DNA from: Antedon mediterranea
Taxonomy: Eukaryota; Echinodermata; Crinoidea; Comatulida; Antedonidae
DNA: 64,000 nt
Direction: 5' to 3'
Assembly: GCF_964355755.1 (NCBI RefSeq)
Contig: NC_092670.1
Coordinates: 35,575,795-35,639,794, forward strand
The notes beneath the pieces are model-generated. The model was not told the origin of the DNA. It worked only from the letters and a program-made list of their open reading frames with translations, and searched no databases. The position numbers and the translations under genes are program-made. Positions 12,701-22,710 of the stretch are shown here, piece by piece (within the stretch, counting starts at the first letter, position 1; the number at the start of each line of letters is the position of its first letter).

Positions 12701-15700
12701 TTTGAAATGGCGTAAAATGACAGCTAGACGGCATGGACCGGGGCAAGTGGAATTTTTTTGAAATGAATGGACCCTACTCGCCCCAACCCATGTATCGTTA
12801 TCCCGGTCCATGCCGTTTATAACGTACTTATAGCCTTATATATCATCCGGTTATATTGCATTTTTTATTTAAAAAAACGTTAAATTGTAGTAACATTTTG
12901 AAATGGCGTAAAATGATAGCTAGACGGCATGGACCGGGGCAAGTGGTATTTTTCTGAATTGACTGGACCCTACTTGCCCCAACCGATGTATCGTCATCCC
13001 GGTCCATGCCCTTTATAACGTAATTATAGTCCTATAAATCATATGTTTACATTGCATTTTTTATGAAAACCTTAAATTGTAGTAACGTTTTAAAATGGCG
13101 TATAATGACAGCTAGACGGCTTGGACCGGGGTAAGAGGTATTTTTCTTAAATGACTGGACCCTACTCGCCCCAACCCATGTATCGTAATCCCGGTCCATG
13201 CCGTTTATAACGTAATTATAGCCCTATATTTCATCAGGTTATATTGCATTTTTTATAAAAACGTTAAATTGTAGTAAGGTTTTAAAATGGCGTGAAATGG
13301 CAGCTAGACGGCATGGACCGGGTCAAGTGGTATTTTTCTGAAACTACTGGACCCTACTAGCCCCAACCCATGTATCGTCATCCCGGTCCATGCCGTTTAT
13401 AACGTAATTATAGCCCTATAAATCATTCGGTTATATTGCATTTTGTATTTAAAAAAATTAAATTGTAGTAACAGTAACGTTTTAAAATGGCTTAAAATGA
13501 CAGCTAGACGGCATGGACCGGGGCAAGTGGTATTTTTCTGAATTGACTGGACCCTACTCGCCCCAACCCATGTATCGTTATCCCGGTCCATGCTGTTTAT
13601 CACGTAATTATAGCCCTATATATCATCCTGTTATATTGCATTTTTTATTTAAAAAAACGTTAAATTGTAGTAACGTTTTAAAATGGCTTAAAATGACAGC
13701 TAGACGGCATGGACCGGGGCAAGTGGTATTTTTCTGAAATGAATGGACCCTACTCGCCCCAACCCATGTATCGTTATCCCGGTCCATGCTGTTTATCACG
13801 TAATTATAGCCCTATATATCATCCTGTTATATTGCATTTTTTATTTAAAAAAACGTTAAATTGTAGTAACATTTTGAAATGGCGTAAAATGATAGCTAGA
13901 CGGCATGGACCGGGGCAAGTGGTATTTTTCTGAATTGACTGGACGCTACTTGCCCCAACCGATGTATCGTCATCCCGGTCCATGCCGTTTATAACGTAAT
14001 TATAGCCCTATAAACCATTCGGTTATATTGCATTTTTTATTTAAAAAAACGTTAAATTGTAGTAACGTTTTAAAATGGCGTAAAATGATAGCTAGACGGC
14101 ATGGACCGGGGCAAGTGGTATTTTTCTGAATTGACTGGACCCTACTTGCCCCAACCCGTGTATCGTCATCCCGGTCCATGCCGTTTATAACGTAATTATA
14201 GCCCTATAAATCATATGTTTACATTGCATTTTTTATGAAAACCTTAAATTGTAGTAACGTTTTAAAATGGCGTATAATGACAGCTAGACGGCATGGACCG
14301 GGGCAAGTGGTATTTTTCTGAAATGAATGGACCCTACTCGCCCCAACCCATGTATCGTTATCCCGGTCTATGCCGTTTATAACGTAATTATAGCCCTATA
14401 AACCATTCGGTTATATTGCATTTTTTATTTAAAAAAACGTTAAATTGTAGTAAAGTTTTAAAATGGCGTGAAATGGCAGCTAGACGGCATGGACCGGGTC
14501 AAGTGGTATTTTTCTGAAACTACTGGACCCTACTAGCCCCAACCCATGTATCGTCATCCCGGTCCATGCCGTTTATAACGTAATTATAGCCCTATAAAAC
14601 ATTCGGTTATATTGCATTTTTTATAAAAAAAACCGTTAAATTGTATAATAATATAATAATAATAATAAGATTTTTATAGCGCACATACCACTCCAGAGTG
14701 CTCAAGGCGCATAACGTTTTAAAATGGCGTAAAATGATAGCTAGACGGCATGGACCGGGGCAAGTGGTATTTTTCTGAATTGACTGGACCCTACTCGTCC
14801 CAACCCATGTATCGTCATCCCGGTCCATGCCGTTTATAACGTAATTACAGCCCTATATATCATCCGGTTATATTGCATTTTTTATAAAAACGTTAAATTG
14901 TAGTAAGGTTTTAAAATGGCGTGAAATGGCAGCTAGACGGCATGGACCGGGTCAAGTGGTATTTTTCTGAAACTACTGGACCCTACTAGCCCCAACCCAT
15001 GTATCGTCATCCCGGTCCATGCCGTTTATAACGTAATTATAGCCCTATAAATCATTCGGTTATATTGCATTTTTTATTAAAAAAAACCCGTTAAATTGTA
15101 GTAACGTTTTAAAATGGCGTAAAATGATAGCTAGACGGCATGGACCGGGGCAAGTGGTATTTTTCTGAATTGACTGGACCCTACTTGCCCCAACCCATGT
15201 ATCGTCATCCCGGTCCATGCCGTTTATAACGTAATTATAGCCCTATAAATCATACGTTTACATTGCATTTTTTATGAAAACCTTAAATTGTAGTAACGTT
15301 TTAAAATGGCGTAAAATGACAGCTAGACGGCATGGACCGGGGTAAGAGGTATTTTTCTGAAATAACTGGACCCTACTCGCCCCAACCCATGTATCGTCAT
15401 CCCGGTCCATGCCGTTTATAACGTAATTATAGCCCTATATTTCATCCGGTTATATTGCAATTTTTATAAAAACGTGAAATTGTAGTAAGGTTTTAAAATG
15501 GCGTGAAATGGCAGCTAGACGGCATGGACCGGGTCAAGTGGTATTTTTTTTAAACTACTGGACCCTACTAGCCCCAACCCATGTATCGTCATCCCGGTCC
15601 ATGCCGTTTATAACGTAATTATAGCCCTATAAATCATTCGGTTATATTGCATTTTTTATTTTTAAAAATTAAATTGTAGGACCGGTAACGTTTTAAAATG

Positions 15701-17367
15701 GCGTAAAATGACAGCTAGACGGCATGGACCGGGGCAAGTGGTATTTTTCTGAAATGACTGGACCCTACTCGCCCCAACCCATGTATCGTCATCCTGGTCC
15801 ATGCCGTTTATCACGTAATTATAGCCCTATAAATCATCCGGTTATATTGAATTTTTTATTTAAAAAAACGTTAAATTGTAGTAACGTTTTAAAATGGCGT
15901 AAAATGACAGCTAGACGGCATGGACCGAGGCAAGTGGTATTTTTCTGAAACGACAGGACCCTACTAGCCCCAACCCATGTATCATCATCCCGGTCCATGC
16001 CGTTTATAACGTAATTATAGCCCTATAAATCATACGGTTATATTGCATTTTTTATTTAAAAAAACTTAAATTGTGGTAACGTTTTAAAATGGCGTAAAAT
16101 GATAGCTAGACGGCATGGACCGGGGCAAGTGGTATTTTTCTGAATTGACTGGACCCTACTTGCCCCAACCCATGTATCGTCATCCCGGTCCATGCCGTTT
16201 ATAACGTAATTATAGACCTATAAATCATACGTTTACATTGCATTTTTTATGAAAACCTTAAATTGTAGTAACGTTTTAAAATGGCGTAAAATGACAGCTT
16301 GACGGCATGGACCGGGGTAAGAGGTATTTTTCTGAAATAGCTGGACCCTACTCGCCCCAACCCATGTATCGTCATCCCGGTCCATGCCGTTTATAACGTA
16401 ATTATAGCCCTATATTTCATCCGGTTATATTGCAATTTTTATAAAAACGTGAAATTGTAGTAAGGTTTTAAAATGGCGTGAAATGGCAGCTAGACGGCAT
16501 GGACCGGGTCAAGTGGTATTTTTTTTAAACTACTGGACCCTACTAGCCCCAACCCATGTATCGTCATCCCGGTCCATGCCGTTTATAACGTATTTATAGC
16601 CCTATAAATCATTCGGTTATATTGCATTTTTTATTTTTAAAAATTAAATTGTAGGACCGGTAACGTTTTAAAATGGCGTAAAATGACAGCTAGACGGCAT
16701 GGACCGGGGCAAGTGGTATTTTTCTGAATTGACTGGACCCTACTCGCCCCAACCCATGTATCGTCATCCCGGTCCATGCCGTTTATCACGTAATTATAGC
16801 CCTATAAATCATCCGGTTATATTGAATTTTTTATTTAAAAAAACGTTAAATTGTAGTAACGTTTTAAAATGGCGTAAAATGACAGCTAGACGGCATGGAC
16901 CGAGGCAAGTGGTATTTTTCTGAAACGACAGGACCCTACTAGCCCCAACCCATGTATCGTCATCCCGGTCCATGCCGTTTATAACGTAATTATAGCCCTA
17001 TAAATCATACGGTTATATTGCATTTTTTATAAAAAAAAACTTAAATTGTGGTAACGTTTTAAAATGGCGTAAAATGGCAGCTAGACGGCATGGACCGGGG
17101 CAAGTGGTATTTTTCTGAAATGACTAGATCCTACTCGCCCCAATCCATGTATCGTCATCCCGGTCCATGCCGTTTATCACGTAATTATAGCCCTATAAAT
17201 CATCCGGTTATATTGCATTTTTTATTTTAAAAAACGTTAAATTGTAGTAAGGTTTTAAAATGGCGTAAAATGACAGCTAGACGGCAAGGACCGGGGCAAG
17301 TGGTATTTTTCTGAAACGACTGGACCCTACTAGCCCGAACCCATGTATCGTCATCCCGGTCCATGCC
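3800..17367 (-). repeat. Right arm: ~70 inverted monomers with higher-order repeats
   Basis: These are the same 195-bp monomers in reverse orientation. A higher-order unit of 2136 bp (11 monomers) is repeated almost without change: about 4060-6195, 6196-8330, and a partial copy to about 9113. A second higher-order unit of about 975 bp (5 monomers) repeats at about 15.2-17.0 kb. Short open frames recur with the monomers only because the monomer happens to be open; they are not genes. Confidence 0.85.
14647..14713 (-). mobile_element. Retroposon 3'-tail fragment inserted in one monomer
   Basis: A monomer is interrupted between AAATTGTA and TAACGTTTTAAAATGG by an (AAT)n run followed by TTTTTATAGCGCACAT and GAGTGCTCAAGGCGC. 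Read on the minus strand this is a GCGC-rich end with a (TTATT)n tail, resembling the 3' end of the LINE at 40600-40618. It is a single unshared insertion. Confidence 0.55.
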
Positions 17368-17556
17368 GTTTATAACGAAGTTATAGCCCTATAAATCATA
17401 GCCCTAGTTAATCTAAGCCGTAAGTATAAAATCATTTAATTAAAATATTACACATATTGCGCCCCATACATGTGAATGTGAATGTCGAATAAGGATCCAA
17501 CTTCACAAAAAAAATTGAATATCGAATAAGGAATAAGTAACCAACTTCACGCCGGT
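17368..17556 (-). repeat. Right unique terminal inverted-repeat domain
   Basis: This is the inverted copy of 1852-2040. It ends AACTTCACGCCGGT directly before the TAAACCTAG duplication. Confidence 0.85.
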
Positions 17557-17565
17557 TAAACCTAG
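17557..17565. repeat. Target-site duplication, right copy
   Basis: TAAACCTAG, identical to 1843-1851. Confidence 0.85.
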
Positions 17566-19074
17566 TGTTCTGTATGTAGGCCTATTACAATCACACTGAA
17601 CTAAAAATAAGTTATATTAAACATTGCTGATAATTAACCTAATCATTAACTGTAGTTAGAAACCTGATAATAACACCTAACTTACGTTTATCAGCTTTAC
17701 AAAAGAACAGTAAATACGTAAGTTTAGTTCTCGACTGCAAGTGAGGAACAAAGAAAAACGTTTACACTAGAACTTGGAAATTCCAATTCGTTGTGCTTTA
17801 TCACGTGATGTTTTTCTTTCAGAAACGTCACTAGAATAACGACCTGTGATACGTCTAGTCAGAGGCAGAGGGAGGTGTAATATGTTATTAGGCCCTATAT
17901 ATATGTTATGTATTATGAAATAAATGCCTCTTAGATATGAAATACCTGTAATAGAACACAATTAATATCAAGAAGTGACAAATACAGTTAGGGGCCTACC
18001 AATTGTATCAAAATGCAGGATGCATGCTTGATAAATTGCAGATCACACATTCTACTACATAGAAATGTGGTATAATACTATAATATTATGTATAATGCAT
18101 GTGGCGGGGCGTTCAAATGACGTTGTTTACTGTTTCGTACATTACCGTATCACAACGAAAATGAATGTTTAGTATCTAGCAGTAACAGCTGTGTAGCATA
18201 CATTGTTAAAACTGTAGTTATAAAACCGGGAAAAACAAAGGCTTACTTTCGTAAGTTCAGTTGAGTCAAATAAGGTTTTACTATGAATATTAGTTTTGGT
18301 AGAGAAATTTCGATTTTGTTTTTAATTTACCGATTTCAATTACGCATGATATCTAACGTGTAATCTTACGAACCTTTCTAAATGGTTATGAATTTTTAGA
18401 GCGTAAAAACAAAAGTATTTAAGCGCTGTGAAAACACGTGAAACGGAGTATTAAGCTGAGGTTAAAGTTATAGAAACGGTCTTGAGCAGGCAAATGAGGT
18501 TTTAAAAATACAAACAAAAGAAGTAGAAAAAATAATGCTAGCGAATTCTACAACTTTGGTGGAGAAAACTATCAATATCGTTCGCCGTGACTTCATACAG
18601 GTGATAAAGATAATGTGAAAGTTCAGACATTTAGCGAGTGAGCGGTAGACAGTGGACAGTAGCCATGACATCGGCAAAGGGTTCGAGGCTCACTAACTGG
18701 TTCTGGTGGTAGAACGACCAATCTTCTCGAATAAGGACTATAAACCGTAGGTCCAGTGTACACTTAGCTCATGTGCACTTTAAAGTGTGCAATTAGGAAT
18801 GGACCATTTACCACCTGTTGGTACAGATCCTTCACTATAAGAGTTAGTGAGAAGTTGAATAATTTGTGTGTATTTGTAACGTTCGTCATTGGAAAATGAT
18901 GCCATAATATGATTACATTTATGAAAATGGGTACAGAGGCGAGGTAACGAGAATATTGTTCTCAAAATAACATCAAACTCGGCTAAAACATATAAGCAAT
19001 ATAACATGATATATAATTTATAAGAGGGAAATAATGATGAAATGCAGAAATTCTTACAGTTTCGACAAATAATA
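17566..19074. other. Gene-free stretch with one upstream-type shared segment
   Basis: No exon was recognised. At about 17773-17820 there is a segment containing ACTTGGAAATTCCAATTCG followed by TATCACGTGATGTTT; it is closely similar to 21707-21750, which lies about 800 bp upstream of the WBP1-like gene A start codon. The rest is AT-rich unique sequence. Confidence 0.45.
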
Positions 19075-19080
19075 TTTATT
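19075..19080 (-). terminator. Polyadenylation signal of WBP1-like gene A
   Basis: TTTATT on the plus strand is AATAAA on the minus strand, about 73 nt beyond the stop codon. Confidence 0.55.
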
Positions 19081-19152
19081 TTTCTGACTTTACATGTTTT
19101 TAGCCTAAATTAAACAAGCAACACCGCAGCCTAAAACGTCTTTCTTCAAAAT

Positions 19153-20912
19153 TTACAAAGGACTGTTATGGAATTGATCGTAACCAGATACATTCTGATT
19201 GGGTGGTGGCGATGTTTGAACCACCACAACACTCCTTCCCCAGCGGCGACAACAACAGCAATAGCAGCACGTGATACACATAAGTACTACCAAACTGACA
19301 ATAAACCTGTGGAATGAAGTAGGGGGAGACAGTGAGAGGAGGAGGAGGAGGAGATATAGAAATGAGTTTCAAGTAATAAGCCTTCAATAATAATGTATTC
19401 ATATGAATCACATATTTATTTTTGTATCATTCTGTTTAGAATAAACTCGAGAGAGCACCATACTCTCCCAATTATCCCGTCATCTTGTAACAAAACGTAT
19501 TATAAACATTATACATACCACACCCACCACAATGTGACAATGGAACAACACGTTTCATAATTGCAGCAATATTCATCACTTGAACATCTAAAATAAACAG
19601 AAATTGAATTATTTCATAATTTGACTATTCTACTTCCTCTTGGATATAAATAAACTCTTGACAAATTACTAAACGATAAATATACTCACTGAATTATAAA
19701 GCAATTCTGAAAAATAAAACAGAGCTTATATTAATAATTACATTTTGACTCAGAAATATTATCTTCCATTGGTGAACAACATTAAAATCACAAGTTTGGT
19801 AGTGTTTATCAATTGTCGGTCGTTCCTTTTTTTTTCATTCAAGTTTATTCAAAAAAATAATCACAACTGGCAGTAGTAAAACTGAATTACATGTGATGTA
19901 CAAATGATAAAATATTTAAAAAGGTGAATATAGATAAAAACATGTAAAGTTACAAGTGAAAAACGCCAAAACACCAACAAAGTTAATATAAAAATGAACA
20001 TATGTAAAAGAGGCAACATTAAAAAAGATTTTGGATCAATTTGGATACTTATACATTGGTTGTTTACAATTTAGACATAAAATAGTTATTATTAAAAGTT
20101 GCTTTGTCTTTCATTGCATTGGATAACTGGTAAACAAGCAGTAGACACAATATTTTCACAACATGTATCACATCTCTGTCATACTATTCAAAGGTTACAG
20201 AAGTACTTTATGGCAAAATAAACGGATTGTTTTCGTGCGATTCTTTCTAAATGCTCTTATTCAAGATTCAAGAAATGTTATTTGTCCATAAAAATGGAAA
20301 TTCACTTGGCTTGGTAGATTAAAACAACAATATTGCAACAATTTAAAACGTGCAGTATTATAACAGATTAAAAAAACAAGATAAAAGTTAAAAATACTGT
20401 TAAAAATGTAAAACTATTTAAAAATTACATTGTCGTCTTACATTAGAATTAAAAATATGAATGCTATTTACAACGAAGGATTTTCTAGTTCTACAAAGAT
20501 TTGCTCTTGGAGGTTGTAGCCTAATACCTGATCTATTTAAGTTATAACAGTAATGTAACGGATAAGTGGGGTCTTTCATAATATTGTTTACTTTTTTCAT
20601 AGATAAATGAACAAGGCGTTAGATCAGCTTTAATAATACGTTGTGCAATTTTACGTGGTCATATCCTCACACCAATTAACAAATCTTCCAACTTCATTAA
20701 CAAATTCATTTACATTATGCTTACTATCGCAAAGAAAACCACTAATTACAGTATCGTCAGATAGGATATGTTTAATTAAGCAATTGACGACTAATCAATA
20801 TAGATCTTACTGTTGAATTTATGAAAGTAATTTTTGAAAATACTAAACTTACGTAGTCTGCAAGAACATTTGGAAGAAAAACAACTAGAAAAAGTGTTGG
20901 CAGTTTAAGCAT
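19153..20912 (-). CDS. WBP1/VOPP1-like small cysteine-rich membrane protein, gene A
   Basis: Four coding exons join to 99 aa: 20853-20912, 19690-19706, 19519-19587 and 19153-19306. All introns are GT-AG and the phases fit (60+17+69+154 nt). Exon 1 is a signal peptide (MLKLPTLFLVVFLPNVLADY). The 17-nt exon 2 supplies a Cys. Exon 3 gives one cysteine module, DEYCCNYETCC, and the pre-membrane LWWVW. Exon 4 gives a membrane segment (FIVSLVVLMCITCC), a juxtamembrane CCYCCCCRR cluster and a short cytoplasmic tail. CC-x-CC followed by LWW/WFW and a Cys-rich juxtamembrane stretch is typical of the WBP1/WBP1L/VOPP1 family. The PPxY motifs of vertebrate members are absent. It is a paralogue of gene B, 1.8 kb away on the same strand. 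Its function is unknown; family members act in endosomal membranes and bind WW-domain ubiquitin ligases. The family call is inference. Confidence 0.75.
19830..20650. repeat. Interspersed-repeat-like sequence in gene A intron 1
   Basis: The intron between exons 1 and 2 holds AT-rich sequence with phrases such as TTCAAGTTTATTCAAAAA and TTATTTGTCCATAAAAATGG, which have the look of retroposon 3' ends. No intact coding region is present. The boundaries are approximate. Confidence 0.35.
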
Positions 20913-21080
20913 CTTGATCAGTCTGAAAAGAATAATAATAAATCTGATAGGCTTATACAAACAGGCATATAGGTGGTGGAGAGATTAGAGAAATAGAAAG
21001 TGTAACATGGTGGGTCCAAACCCTATTAGTCACACAGGCTATTCACCCCTTACTCTCCTCGATGTTTACTTAACTTGGAA

Positions 21081-21118
<38 letters not shown>

Positions 21119-22710
21119 TGTGTTGTGTCTTTCAAAGAAAGTCAAACAGGATGTGATACCATTTAATTAGTCATCCTTCCTGTGTCCCCTTAATATAATT
21201 TTTTTTAAAGTTAAGTTAGTTAGGGTATTGATTTCTAAGACTATAACATCAATCAGAATCACTACATTTTCACATTGTTTATAATCTTGCTGTTGATTAA
21301 ATAAATATTATTTTGATGCATTTAATAATGTTGTGCTATCGTTATTGTCTTGACCCTCGAGATGAATTTTACATCGTTTTAACTTAAGAGGCTTTTAAAA
21401 TGTTCGATTAAATTGAACATTTAAATGATAAATAACTACAGTTAATTCGGTTTCCGCTATTGAAATAATTCATCTAACCATAGAAGAATAAATCATAGCC
21501 TAACCCATAACAACATATTCTATAATTTAAATTACAATACTGATAATATGTCAATCTAAAATTCTAGTTAGGCCTATAATATATAATTATAATAATAATA
21601 AATTACTTACGCCTCATAAAAACTAAAAACCAATTGATACAATGTTAACCTGAATACTCAACTGTGAGGTTCAAAGATGAGAATGACCAAAAAAAGAACG
21701 TTGTACTTGGAAATTCCAATTCGCGCTGCTTATCACATGATGTTTAATTTGTTTAGATAACGTACGTATACTCTACTCTGATACGTCATGAACCAGCTTA
21801 CATTTTTTTAAATAAATTTTATAAGTTGTTTGTATTGGAGAATAATTTTCTAACCTCTTGCATTTAAAACGGACCGAAACATAGACCATAAGTGAATGCA
21901 ATTTTCGTTTCGTGGAAAATTCGTTATACATGTTAGTATACACTATAAAGAATTTACAGATAACACACATTGAATTTCATCGAACTATACCGTTCAGAAT
22001 TCTAAGATGTTTTTAAACAAGGTCATAATCATACACATGGCTGCAGTCGGGTGCTCAAGTTAGTGTTCAACGATTAACCGATCGACCAACCGACCGAAAT
22101 AGTGAGAAAATAACAAGGAATTGCACAGCGTTATCTTGTAGTAAATTCTATCAGCTGTATACCTTTCTCATGTTTAGTACAGTAATCTACCATTTCAAGA
22201 ACTAACTCGGAATATATATATTAAAGATATTTCTAATTATTGAATATTAAAAATAAAGTCGTGTTTTAAACAACCCGGTGATGCAACTTGTTTGCTGATA
22301 ATATTATTAGCTTGGTTAGTGATCCTATGAAACAGTTTGCTTTTGTGTGTTTTGTGTTACAAATTCCTTTGTGTTATTAAACTCTATTTAAGATAAATTA
22401 ATTATTAACACAAGGTTCAGTTTTACATTTCTTGTTTTGCCGTTTTTACATTTGATTTACATTTTGTATAATTTCACCAAAAAAAAAAGAAATGCGTTAT
22501 CTATAATTTTTAATAAATCTTTTATTTAATTGAATAATTGAAGAACAATTGGATTTAGACAGTGTTTATGAAATTATTTTAAAAGTAGTTTTTATACAGT
22601 TATTATAGAAATATCAAGTCCCAGTTGAAATTTTAATAATAGCAAAATAGATGCATTATAGTGCAGACGCCATTTAAGACTAATAGAGCAAATCAACCGT
22701 GGACATTTAG
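20913..22710. other. Intergenic region between WBP1-like genes A and B
   Basis: No exon was recognised. It contains a (CTA)n microsatellite at about 21083-21117. At 21707-21750 lies a segment with palindromic TTGGAAATTCCAA that is shared with about 17773-17820. GGAAATTCC matches a Rel/NF-kappaB half-site-type palindrome; regulatory use is speculation. The presumed 3' UTR of gene B, with an AATAAA on the minus strand near 22519, occupies the right end. Confidence 0.45.
21083..21117. repeat. (CTA)n microsatellite
   Basis: About eleven uninterrupted ACT/CTA triplets. Confidence 0.9.

Larger units (their letters stand above)
1852..17556. mobile_element. 15.7-kb foldback transposon built of ~195-bp satellite monomers
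   Basis: The left terminus begins ACCGGCGTGAAGTT and the right terminus ends in its complement, AACTTCACGCCGGT. About 190 bp of unique terminal domain (1852-2040 and 17368-17556) match as inverted repeats with few differences. Inside, monomers of about 195 bp run in one orientation from about 2040 to 3799 (about 9 copies) and in the opposite orientation from about 3800 to 17367 (about 70 copies). A 9-bp target duplication flanks the whole. No transposase was found, so it would have to be mobilised in trans. Target duplications of 8-11 bp are known for Mutator-like elements, and echinoderm TU elements are known foldback transposons with long arms of tandem repeats; assignment to either is inference. 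Confidence 0.85.

Noticed and set aside
2041-17367. The regular array as a CRISPR-like or ribosomal-spacer array.
   Set aside because: The unit is about 195 bp with no unique spacers, the genome is eukaryotic, and the array is bounded by transposon ends and a target duplication.
2177-17961. Many 60-75-codon open frames in the satellite (for example those reading MDRGKWYFSE or MDRDDDTWVGASRV).
   Set aside because: They recur once per monomer in both arms, begin and end at monomer boundaries, and have no splice or codon signature; they are by-products of the repeat.
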